The position numbers were made by a program, and so were the translations under genes. A model generated the notes under the pieces. The model was not told where the DNA came from. It saw only the letters and a program-made list of their open reading frames with translations, and searched no databases. Of a stretch of DNA of 13,604 nucleotides, positions 5,899 through 12,672 are shown piece after piece. The first letter of the stretch is position 1. Each line of letters begins with the position of its first letter. The DNA comes from CAMPJU01 sp046566095 (GTDB lineage: Bacteria > Pseudomonadota > Gammaproteobacteria > Xanthomonadales > Xanthomonadaceae), in NCBI GenBank assembly GCA_046566095.1, contig JBKHXI010000004.1:1-13604 (forward strand), written 5' to 3'.

Positions 5899-8109
5899 TC
5901 AGAAGAACGCGCGCACGCCGAAGGCCACGCCGCGGCCCGGGCGCGGGGCCAGGTCCTTGAGGAACGAGGTGTGCGGCCGCGCCTCCTCGTCCAGCAGGTT
6001 GGTGCCGTCCAGGAACACCTCCCAGGCGTTGCCGCCGCGGGTGTCGATGTGCCAGGTGAGGTTGGCGTTGACCAGGGTGTAGCCCGGCGTCGGAGTCTCG
6101 AACTCGGCCACGCGGTCCTGCTCGAAGTAGCGCACCGCGCCGAGCGAGGCGCGCCAGGGGCCGCGGTCCCAGCGCAGGTCCGCGCCCAGGCGCGGCGCGA
6201 CGATCCGCGGCAGGTTGCCCGACAGTGCGATCTCGGCGTGGACGTGGTCCTCGTGGTCGCCATGGTCGAACTCGAGCTCGACCTCGCGGGTGCCGCTGCC
6301 GGCCAGCCGGCCGCGGACCACGTCGCCGAAGCCGCGCAGCTGCCAGCGGCCGCTGTCGTTGTCGGCCAGGGTCAGCCGGGCCTCGACCTCGGCGCCGGTG
6401 AAGCGCGCGTCTTCCTGGTTCCACACCCGCACCGGCAGCTCGTGCTCTTCCACGCCGGTGTCGGCGAGGTAGATGAAGTCGTCGAAGGCCACGTGATAGA
6501 CGCTGCCGCGCAGCTCCAGCGGACCCGAATGCCAGTGCACGCCGATCTCGGCGCGGTTGGCGGTCTCCACGCCCAGGCCCGGATCGCCGAACTCGAAGCT
6601 GCGGGTGGCCACGTGCTCGCCGGCCGAGTACAGCTCCTCGGCGACCGGGGCGCGCTGGGCGCGGTCCAGGCCGAACGTGAAATGCAGCGCATCGCTCATC
6701 TCGTACTTCAGCGCGCCGGACAGGCTGGTGGCGCTGAAGTCGCGCGAGGGGCCGATCGCCTCGGCCGGATCCACTTCGATGTCGACCCGGTCGTGGCGCG
6801 CGCCCAGCTCCAGCTTGAGCGGGCCGAACTGGCGTTCGCCGATCCAGAACACGCCGGTGTCGCGGCCGCGGCTGGCGGGCACGAAGGCCTCCTCGCCGAT
6901 CGCGTCGAAGTCGCGGCGCGCGACCTGCAGGCCGAGCGCGCCGTCCCAGCCGGCCCAGGGACGGTGCCGCAGTTCCAGCCGGCCCTCGGTGCTGTCGTTG
7001 TCGAAGACGGTGCCGACCTCCTCGCCCTCGAACTCGGTATGGGTGTACCAGGTGCGCGCGAGCTTGATCCGGGCCGACTGGAACGGCCCGAGGTCGTCGA
7101 GGCCGCCGCGGATCTCGCCGCGGCGCTGGTCCATCACGATCCGCACGTCCTCGTCGCCGTGCTCGTCGTGCTCCTCCTCCTCGTGCTCTTCCTCGTGCCC
7201 GTCGTGCTCCTCGCCGTGGTGGCCGTGGCCCGGCACGCCGTAGCGGGTGTTGAACAGGCTCCAGGCGCCGCCGATGAAGCCGCGTTCGCCGATGAAGGAC
7301 AGGCCCAGCGCCGCCGCGTCGGTGCGCACGAAGCTGTTGGGCAGGCGGCCGAAGACCTCGTCCTCGTGCTCCTCCGGATCCTCCTCGTGGTCCTCGTGCT
7401 CCTCCTCCCCATGCAGCTCGGCGAAGCCCGGGATCCGGTAGTCGCCGGTCTCGCGGTGCAGGGCGTCGAAGTGGAACACCAGCTTGCCGTCGGCCGAGGT
7501 GCCGTCGAGCCGGACCATGCCGGTGCGCTCGTCGTTGACGCTGCCGCCGCGCAGCTCGGCGCGGCCCTCGAAGGGCTGTGCGGTCGGCTGCTCGGGCACG
7601 CGGCCGTCGACCACGTTGACCGCGCCGCCGATCGCGCCGCTGCCGTACAGCAGCGTCGCCGGCCCCTTCAGCACTTCGATCTGGTTGGCCAGGAACGGTT
7701 CGATGCTGACCGCGTGGTCGACGCTCACGGTCGACACGTCGCCGGAGGCCAGGCCGTCGCTGAGCACCTGCACCCGGGCGCCGTCCAGGCCGCGCAAGAT
7801 CGGCCGGCCCACGCCCGGGCCGAAGTAGGACGACTGCACGCCGGGCAGGCGCTCGACGGTCTCGCCGAGCGAATTGGACTTGGCCTCGTCCAGGCGGGCG
7901 CCGGCCAGCACTTCGACCGGCCGCGCCAGGTCCTCGGCGGTCTGCGGCAGCGGGCTGGCCCGCACCACCACCCGGTCCAGGTCGACCGCCTCGTCGTGGC
8001 GGGGATCGGTCGGCGGCGGCTGCTGCGCCCACGCGATCGGGGCCAGGAGCAGGCCGGCGACGGCGACGGCCAGGGGCGAGCGGCGCGGGGGGGTGCGTGG
8101 TCGGGACAT
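5899..8109 (-). CDS. znuD: ZnuD-like TonB-dependent receptor with His/Glu-rich segments
   Basis: A 736-residue outer-membrane TonB-dependent receptor, probably for zinc uptake. In order: signal peptide (RR then SPLAVAVAGLLLAPIAWA, cleavage after A28); TonB box DLDRVVVRAS (~42-51); plug domain with LPGVQSSYFGPGVGRPILRG and the end motif GPATLLYGSGAIGGAVNVVD; then a 22-strand-type barrel ending GVAFGVRAFF, with the C-terminal Phe needed for barrel assembly. Three acidic/His-rich stretches lie at ~231-251, ~293-321 and ~613-625. Loops of this kind are known from Neisseria ZnuD (~734 residues) as metal-capturing sites. The zinc assignment combines these loops, the adjacent zur gene and a Zur-box match upstream. 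A nickel or copper substrate cannot be excluded. The start was chosen because the signal peptide follows it immediately; only a weak GAGA lies upstream. Confidence 0.88.
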   Translation of the reverse strand: MSRPRTPPRRSPLAVAVAGLLLAPIAWAQQPPPTDPRHDEAVDLDRVVVRASPLPQTAEDLARPVEVLAGARLDEAKSNSLGETVERLPGVQSSYFGPGVGRPILRGLDGARVQVLSDGLASGDVSTVSVDHAVSIEPFLANQIEVLKGPATLLYGSGAIGGAVNVVDGRVPEQPTAQPFEGRAELRGGSVNDERTGMVRLDGTSADGKLVFHFDALHRETGDYRIPGFAELHGEEEHEDHEEDPEEHEDEVFGRLPNSFVRTDAAALGLSFIGERGFIGGAWSLFNTRYGVPGHGHHGEEHDGHEEEHEEEEHDEHGDEDVRIVMDQRRGEIRGGLDDLGPFQSARIKLARTWYTHTEFEGEEVGTVFDNDSTEGRLELRHRPWAGWDGALGLQVARRDFDAIGEEAFVPASRGRDTGVFWIGERQFGPLKLELGARHDRVDIEVDPAEAIGPSRDFSATSLSGALKYEMSDALHFTFGLDRAQRAPVAEELYSAGEHVATRSFEFGDPGLGVETANRAEIGVHWHSGPLELRGSVYHVAFDDFIYLADTGVEEHELPVRVWNQEDARFTGAEVEARLTLADNDSGRWQLRGFGDVVRGRLAGSGTREVELEFDHGDHEDHVHAEIALSGNLPRIVAPRLGADLRWDRGPWRASLGAVRYFEQDRVAEFETPTPGYTLVNANLTWHIDTRGGNAWEVFLDGTNLLDEEARPHTSFLKDLAPRPGRGVAFGVRAFF

Positions 8110-8137
8110 TCGGTTCTCGGTTAAGCTGACGGGAGGT

Positions 8138-8160
8138 AGAATGTTATAATGTTCCAACTC
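8138..8160. promoter_or_regulatory. Predicted Zur operator between znuD-like and MerC-like genes
   Basis: The segment AGAATGTTATAATGTTCC plus the next 5 nt matches the E. coli-type 23-bp Zur consensus at 16 of 23 positions by my hand alignment. The left half and centre (AATGTTATAAT) match completely; the right half is degenerate. It is the only AT-rich stretch in the window. It overlaps a TATAAT on the plus strand (8145-8150). On the minus strand it overlaps a possible promoter with -35 TGGACA (8163-8168) and -10 TAACAT (8141-8146), spacer 16. Binding here could repress both divergent genes. Confidence 0.7.
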
Positions 8161-8199
8161 GGTGTCCACCCCCCAACCGTCACGGTTCCTTCCAGGTTC

Positions 8200-8616
8200 A
8201 TGCAGGCTCCCCCGCCCCGCCCCCGATCCGCCCTGCGCGCCGCCGACAAGATCGGCTTCGCCGCGTCCTTCGTGTGCGCGGTGCATTGCGCCCTGCTGCC
8301 GCTGGTCCTGGCCTTCGTGCCGGCGGTGGTGCTGAATGCGGGGGGATGGCTCGATTGGGACCAGGCCTTCGTGGTGTTCGCCACCCTGCTGGGCGCGACC
8401 ACGCTCAGCCTCGGCTACCGCCGCCATCGCGCCTACCACGCCTGGGCGCTGCTGCTGCCCGGGCTGGCCCTGGTCTGGGCGGCCTCGTTCACCGCGCTGC
8501 ACGACCACACCGCCGCGCACCTGACGCTGATGGTCGTGGGCGGCTCGCTGCTGGCGGCCGCGCACCTGGTGAACCTGCGCCTGACCCACGGCAGCGCGGT
8601 TTCGGACCCGGCCTGA
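8200..8616 (+). CDS. MerC domain-containing inner-membrane protein
   Basis: A 138-residue membrane protein with about four hydrophobic segments (roughly 18-45, 54-71, 81-98 and 107-124). The first contains CAVHCALLP (C26, H29, C30), the thiol pair typical of MerC-type proteins, which in mercury-resistance operons carry Hg(II) across the inner membrane. A HDH motif (101-103) lies between segments 3 and 4. No other mer gene is present. Its divergent position from the ZnuD-like receptor and the shared Zur-box-like operator suggest a role in zinc (or another metal) instead, which is an inference. The start at 8200 was preferred to ATG 8149, because the latter lies inside the operator/-10 and the extra 17 residues (MFQLGVHPP...) look non-coding. 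An AGG precedes the chosen ATG. Confidence 0.8.
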   Translation: MQAPPPRPRSALRAADKIGFAASFVCAVHCALLPLVLAFVPAVVLNAGGWLDWDQAFVVFATLLGATTLSLGYRRHRAYHAWALLLPGLALVWAASFTALHDHTAAHLTLMVVGGSLLAAAHLVNLRLTHGSAVSDPA

Positions 8617-8649
8617 AGGCCGGCTGCGCGGCCCCGCGCGGCCCCGCCG

Positions 8650-8658
8650 TGCTACCAT
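8650..8658 (+). promoter_or_regulatory. Possible extended -10 promoter for the THX gene
   Basis: TGCTACCAT fits an extended -10 (TGn plus TACCAT at 8653-8658), about 59 nt upstream of the THX start. I see no good -35, which extended -10 promoters can lack. Confidence 0.35.
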
Positions 8659-8716
8659 TTCCGGCTTCGCGCGCACCGGCGCGCCCGCAGAAACCAGACG
8701 ATCCAGGAGCACGCAG

Positions 8717-8917
8717 ATGGGCAAGGGCGACCGCAAGACCGCCAAGGGCAAGCGCTTCAACAGCAGCTACGGCAAGGCGCGCCCGAAGAGCGCCGCCACG
8801 ATCGCAGGCGCCGCCGCCGCCCGGCCGGCGGTGAAGAAGGCCGGCAAGACCACCCGGACCACCGTGACCAAGGCTCCGGCGAAGAAGGTCGCGAAGAAGA
8901 CCGTGGCCAAGGCCTGA
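8717..8917 (+). CDS. 30S ribosomal protein THX
   Basis: A 66-residue, very basic protein beginning MGKGDRKTAKGKRFNSSYGKARPK. This is the conserved core of the THX (bTHX) family, the small peptide bound at the top of the 30S head in Thermus. After the ~25-residue core comes an Ala/Lys-rich extension (AGAAAARPAVKKAGK, APAKKVAKKTVAKA) of the histone-tail-like kind, probably disordered and RNA-binding. A strong AGGAG (8705-8709) sits 7 nt before the ATG. The gene stands alone between the MerC-like gene and the convergent hutI, and a good terminator follows. The family assignment is firm; the function of the extension is unknown. Confidence 0.9.
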   Translation: MGKGDRKTAKGKRFNSSYGKARPKSAATIAGAAAARPAVKKAGKTTRTTVTKAPAKKVAKKTVAKA

Positions 8918-8971
8918 CCGCGGCAGCGGCCGCCACGCCCGGCCCCGTACCGGCTGGCCGCAGACGAACAG

Positions 8972-8992
8972 CCCCGCTTCGGCGGGGTTTTT
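8972..8992 (+). terminator. Rho-independent terminator of the THX gene
   Basis: A 6-bp perfect stem CCCCGC/GCGGGG with the stable loop TTCG (8972-8987), followed by five T's (8988-8992). It lies about 55 nt after the THX stop. It would not work for the convergent hutI, which lacks a T-tract on its own strand. Confidence 0.9.
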
Positions 8993-9025
8993 CGTGGGTG
9001 CCGGACCTTGGAGGACGGGTGCGCT

Positions 9026-10246
9026 TCAGGCGACGCGGCGTCCGCCTGCATGGACCGAACGCGCGAAGTCGCCCCCCAGCCAATAGCCCAGTTCCGCCGG
9101 GTCGCGGATCCGCCAGTGGACGAAGTCCGCGCGCAGGCCCGGGCGCAGTCGTCCGCGGTCCCCGAGCCCGAGTGCGCGCGCCGCATGTACGCTGGCGCCG
9201 CGCAGGGCCTCGCAGGGGGTCAGGTGGAAGTGGGTGCAGGCCAGCTGCATCGCCTGGCGCAGCGAGAGCAGGGGCGAGGTGCCGGGGTTGCAGTCGGTGG
9301 CGACCGCCATCGGCACGCCGTGCGCGCGCAAGGCTTCGATCGGCGGCAACCGGGTCTCGCGCAGCACGTGGAAGGCGCCCGGCAGCAGCACCGCGACCGC
9401 GCCGCTGGCGGCCATCGCGCGCACGCCCTCGTCGCTGCTGTATTCGACATGGTCGGCCGACAGGCCACCGAACTCCGCCACCAGGCCGGCGCCGCCCAGG
9501 TCGCTGAGCTGGTCGGCGTGGAGCTTGACCGGCAGCCCGAGGGCGCGTGCGGCCTCGAACACGCGGCGCGTCTGCTGCGGGCTGAAGCCGATGCCCTCGC
9601 AGTACGCGTCGACCGCATCAACCAGGCCTTCGTCGTGCAGGCGCGGCAGCCATTGGACGACGGCATCGATGTAGGCGTCGGCGCGCCCCTCGAACTCCGG
9701 CGGCAGCGCGTGCGCGGCCAGACAGGTGGTGCGCACGCCGATGCCCAGCGTCTGGCCGATGCGGCGGGCCACGCGCAGCATCCGGCGCTCGCTGTCCAGG
9801 TCCAGGCCGTAGCCGGACTTGATCTCCAGGGTGGTGGCGCCGTCGGCCAGCAGCGCCCGGGCGCGCGGCAGGGATTCGGCGAGCAGGGCGTCCTCGTCGG
9901 CGGCGCGGACCGCGCGCACGGTGGACAGGATGCCGCCGCCGGCGCGGGCGATCTGCTCGTAGCTGGCGCCGGCCAGGCGCTGTTCGAACTCGCGGGCGCG
10001 GTCGCCGGCGAACACCAGGTGGGTGTGGCAGTCGACCAGGCCCGGCGTGACCCAGCCGCCGTCGACCTGGGTGACTTCGTGCGCGAGCGCTCCGGGTTCG
10101 CCCGGAAGCTCGCTACGCGCGCCGACGAAGACGAGCACGCCGTCGCGCCAGCCCAGGGCGCCGTCCCGGATCGCGCCATAGCCCTCGCCGTCGAGCGTGG
10201 CGAGGTCCGCGCCCAGCAGCAGCCCATCCCATGTGTTCTCGTCCAT
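9026..10246 (-). CDS. hutI: Imidazolonepropionase
   Basis: Opens the ring of 4-imidazolone-5-propionate to N-formimino-L-glutamate, the third step of histidine degradation in the cytoplasm. The 406-residue amidohydrolase shows DCHTHLVFAGDR with metal ligands H74 and H76, EIKSGYGLDL (141-150), LAAHALPPE with H179, KLHADQLSD with H243, SADHVEY with H266, and ATDCNPGTS with D318. These are the family's metal and active-site positions, and the length is typical. The ATG at 10246 has a TAAGAT hexamer ending 6 nt upstream and no Shine-Dalgarno, so the mRNA may be leaderless. It is divergent from hutF. hutH, hutU, hutG and hutC are not in the window. No TGTATATACA-like HutC operator is visible. Confidence 0.97.
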   Translation of the reverse strand: MDENTWDGLLLGADLATLDGEGYGAIRDGALGWRDGVLVFVGARSELPGEPGALAHEVTQVDGGWVTPGLVDCHTHLVFAGDRAREFEQRLAGASYEQIARAGGGILSTVRAVRAADEDALLAESLPRARALLADGATTLEIKSGYGLDLDSERRMLRVARRIGQTLGIGVRTTCLAAHALPPEFEGRADAYIDAVVQWLPRLHDEGLVDAVDAYCEGIGFSPQQTRRVFEAARALGLPVKLHADQLSDLGGAGLVAEFGGLSADHVEYSSDEGVRAMAASGAVAVLLPGAFHVLRETRLPPIEALRAHGVPMAVATDCNPGTSPLLSLRQAMQLACTHFHLTPCEALRGASVHAARALGLGDRGRLRPGLRADFVHWRIRDPAELGYWLGGDFARSVHAGGRRVA

Positions 10247-10252
10247 GCGGCG

Positions 10253-10258
10253 ATCTTA
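10253..10258 (-). promoter_or_regulatory. Putative -10 of hutI (leaderless)
   Basis: TAAGAT on the minus strand, separated from the hutI ATG by exactly 6 nt (CGCCGC). No convincing -35 is visible, so an activator may be needed. The stretch from the -10 through the ninth coding base matches the hutF counterpart at 16 of 21 positions. Confidence 0.5.
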
Positions 10259-10319
10259 GCGATGAACGGCGGTTTGCATGGTCAGGCCAGTTGGATTCCA
10301 AGCGAAAAATGGCGGGGGC

Positions 10320-10523
10320 AGGCAGATGGGGGGAGCGGGGGCTCGGTGCGGGACAATCGGCGCCATGGATGGCGCCGATTAGCCTACAGGGGTGAGGCGG
10401 CGCGCTTGCGAAGCACTGCTTCGCGCGCCGCCGAACGCCCGCCAGCCAGGATGGCGGGCCGGGCCCGCGAAGCGGGTACTTGCGGCGTGTCCCGCGCCGA
10501 GCCCCCGCGCCCACCATCTGCCT
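10320..10523. repeat. 204-bp nested inverted-repeat element with 36-bp terminal arms
   Basis: The terminal arms are 10320-10355 (starting AGGCAGATGG, ending GTGCGGGACA) and 10488-10523 (the inverted copy); 33 of 36 positions pair. Inside are four further hairpins: a perfect 12-bp palindrome AATCGGCGCCAT/ATGGCGCCGATT (10355-10380), a bulged stem GGCGGCGCGC...GCGCGCCGCC (10396-10432), GCCCGCCA/TGGCGGGC (10437-10459), and CCCGC-GAA-GCGGG (10464-10476). The whole folds as one long stem closing a multi-hairpin loop. It could be a MITE-like mobile repeat or a structured RNA. No target-site duplication is evident at the arm ends. Confidence 0.75.
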
Positions 10524-10583
10524 CTCCGGCCCGTCACCGCGCTCAGGTTCGCCGGGTCGCGGGGTGCAGGGCCGGGCATCGCC

Positions 10584-10589
10584 TAGAAT
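10584..10589 (+). promoter_or_regulatory. Putative -10 of hutF (leaderless)
   Basis: TAGAAT separated from the hutF ATG by 6 nt (CGCGCG). Transcription would start at or next to the A of ATG. The TAG of this hexamer is also an in-frame stop that excludes any upstream hutF start. No clear -35. Confidence 0.5.
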
Positions 10590-10595
10590 CGCGCG

Positions 10596-11909
10596 ATGGA
10601 CGAGCCGCACGCACTGTGGACCCCGGACGGCTGGCGCCCCGCTCCGCCAACGGACATCGCCGCCTGCCGCCTGCCGGCGATCGCCAACCTGCACTCCCAC
10701 GCCTTCCAGCGGGCGATGGCCGGGCTGGCCGAGCGCCGCGGCGGCGATCCGGACGGCGCGCACGACTCGTTCTGGACCTGGCGCGAGACCATGTACCGGA
10801 TGGCCGCGCGCTTCGACCCGGACACGCTGCAGGCGGTCGCCGCGCAGCTGTACGTGGAGATGCTCGAGGCCGGCTACGGCAGCGTCTGCGAATTCCACTA
10901 CCTGCACCATGCGCCGGACGGGCGGCGGTACGACGACCCGACGGCGATGTCGCGGGCGCTGATCGCCGCCGCGCGCGAGGCCGGCATCCGCCTGAGCCTG
11001 CTGCCGGTGCTGTACGTCACGGGCGGTTTCGATGGGCGACCGCTGTCGGAGCGCCAGCGGCGCTTCGGGCACGACGTCGACGGGTTCCTGGGCTTGCTGG
11101 AGACATTGCGCGCGGAGGAGAGCGCCACGCTGCGCATCGGCTGCGCCTTCCACAGCCTGCGCGCGGTGCCCGAGGACGCGATGCGCGCGGTGCACGGCGC
11201 GCTGCCGGCGGACATGCCGCTGCACATCCATGTCGCCGAGCAGGTCGGCGAGGTCCAGGACAGCCTCGCGCTGCGCGACGCCCGTCCGGTCGAATGGCTG
11301 CTGGACCGGATGCCGGTGGATGCGCGCTGGACCCTGGTGCACGCCACCCACCTGGTCGATGCCGAGGTGCGGGGCATCGCCGACAGCGGCGCGACCGTCG
11401 CGCTCTGCCCGACCACCGAGGCCAACCTCGGCGACGGCCTGTTCCCGCTGCGCGCCTTCCTCGACGCCGGCGGCCGGATCGGCATCGGCTCGGACTCGCA
11501 CGTGTCGGTCTCGCCGGTGGAGGAACTGCGCTGGCTCGAGTACGGGCAGCGCCTGGCCGGCGGCCGCCGCAACGTGGCCGCATCGCCCGCGCGCCCGAGC
11601 GTCGGCGAGGCGCTGCTGGCTGCGGTGACGGCAAGCGCCGGCGACGCCACCGGCCAGTGGCGCGCGGACCGCGTGCCGGCGGACCGGGGGCCGGCCGACG
11701 ACCGGATCGCGCTGGAGGCAGGCGCCCCGCAGCTGGCCGCCGCCACGCCGGCGGACCTCGTCGACCGCTGGGTCTTCGCCGGCAACCGCAACCTGGTGCG
11801 CGAGGTGGTCGTGGCCGGCCAGCGGGTCGTCGCCGAGGGCCGCCACCGCGACCGCGAAGCCATCGCCGCGCGCTACCGCCGGGCCATGGCCCGCCTGCTG
11901 GCGGACTGA
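10596..11909 (+). CDS. hutF: Formimidoylglutamate deiminase
   Basis: Deiminates N-formimino-L-glutamate to N-formyl-L-glutamate plus ammonia, the fourth step of the five-step histidine pathway; HutG would follow. The 437-residue amidohydrolase shows NLHSHAFQRAM (H33, H35), DSFWTWRETMYR (57-68), HIHVAEQVGEV (H212), LVHATHL (H249), CPTTEANLGDG and GIGSDSHVS (D300), covering the expected metal ligands. The HSH motif lies only 33 residues from the start, against about 56 in Pseudomonas HutF, so part of the small N-terminal beta domain is missing. An in-frame TAG four codons upstream rules out a longer start. Residues ~345-375 (SAGDATGQWRADRVPADRGPADDRIA) are also less regular than in relatives. 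All visible catalytic residues are kept, so it is probably active. It is divergent from hutI. Confidence 0.94.
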   Translation: MDEPHALWTPDGWRPAPPTDIAACRLPAIANLHSHAFQRAMAGLAERRGGDPDGAHDSFWTWRETMYRMAARFDPDTLQAVAAQLYVEMLEAGYGSVCEFHYLHHAPDGRRYDDPTAMSRALIAAAREAGIRLSLLPVLYVTGGFDGRPLSERQRRFGHDVDGFLGLLETLRAEESATLRIGCAFHSLRAVPEDAMRAVHGALPADMPLHIHVAEQVGEVQDSLALRDARPVEWLLDRMPVDARWTLVHATHLVDAEVRGIADSGATVALCPTTEANLGDGLFPLRAFLDAGGRIGIGSDSHVSVSPVEELRWLEYGQRLAGGRRNVAASPARPSVGEALLAAVTASAGDATGQWRADRVPADRGPADDRIALEAGAPQLAAATPADLVDRWVFAGNRNLVREVVVAGQRVVAEGRHRDREAIAARYRRAMARLLAD

Positions 11910-11976
11910 CCCCGGCACCCCGACCGGCCTGCATATCTTCGCGCCCGGGCAACGGCAGTGATTTCGCGCCCGGGGT

Positions 11977-12001
11977 GATCGCGGGCAAGGCCCACTCCTG
12001 C
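11977..12001 (-). repeat. Solo REP unit, type B
   Basis: GATCGCGGGCAAGGCC then CACTCCTGC, the inverted form of the type B unit with a degenerate GCAG head. It lies between the convergent hutF and ogt genes. The flanking CGCGCCCGG is repeated before the second type B unit at 12109, so the two form a longer direct repeat. Confidence 0.75.
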
Positions 12002-12046
12002 GGAAAGCCTGCAGGCGCGGTCGGCTGCCATGGAGATGCGACACAC

Positions 12047-12129
12047 GTAGGAGCGCCCCTTGGGCGCGATCCCGCCGCGGTGTCCTTCGGCGCGTGCTCG
12101 CGCCCGGTGATCGCGGGCAAGGCCCGCTC

Positions 12130-12133
<4 letters not shown>
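12047..12133. repeat. REP doublet (REPIN-like), copy 3, inverted
   Basis: Type A unit on the plus strand at 12047-12071 (GTAGGAGCGCCCCTTG then GGCGCGATC). Type B unit on the minus strand at 12109-12133, ending CGCTCCTAC on the plus strand. This is the same B-to-A arrangement as the two copies near 2.7 kb, but inverted and 87 nt long. The type B head GTAG contains the ogt stop codon (TAG at 12132-12130 on the minus strand). Confidence 0.85.

Positions 12134-12668
<535 letters not shown>

Positions 12669-12672
<4 letters not shown>

Larger units (their letters stand above)
10247..10595. other. Gene-free spacer between divergent hutI and hutF
   Basis: 349 nt with no credible gene. At the two ends are the candidate -10 elements of hutI and hutF. 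Between them lies a 204-bp nested inverted-repeat element (10320-10523). After it, CCGGCCC (10526-10532) and GGGCCGG (10569-10575) form another potential stem just upstream of the hutF promoter. Short ORFs here differ in base pattern from the flanking genes and match no family I know. Confidence 0.8.

Noticed and set aside
5615..8124. Very long open frames in other phases across the receptor gene (plus strand 5971-8124; minus strand 5615-8032)
   Set aside because: They are shadows of the receptor. Their products are Arg/Ala/Gly- or Val/Ala/Gln-rich without domain patterns, while the 5899-8109 frame has signal peptide, plug, barrel and terminal Phe.
8149..8199. ATG at 8149 as the start of the MerC-like gene
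   Set aside because: It lies inside the TATAAT/Zur-box stretch, so it would not be transcribed from that promoter, and the added residues are not membrane-protein-like.
10320..10523. Integron attC site or known riboswitch as explanation for the nested inverted repeat
   Set aside because: No attC core triplets or integrase nearby, and no riboswitch consensus that I recognise. It remains unexplained.
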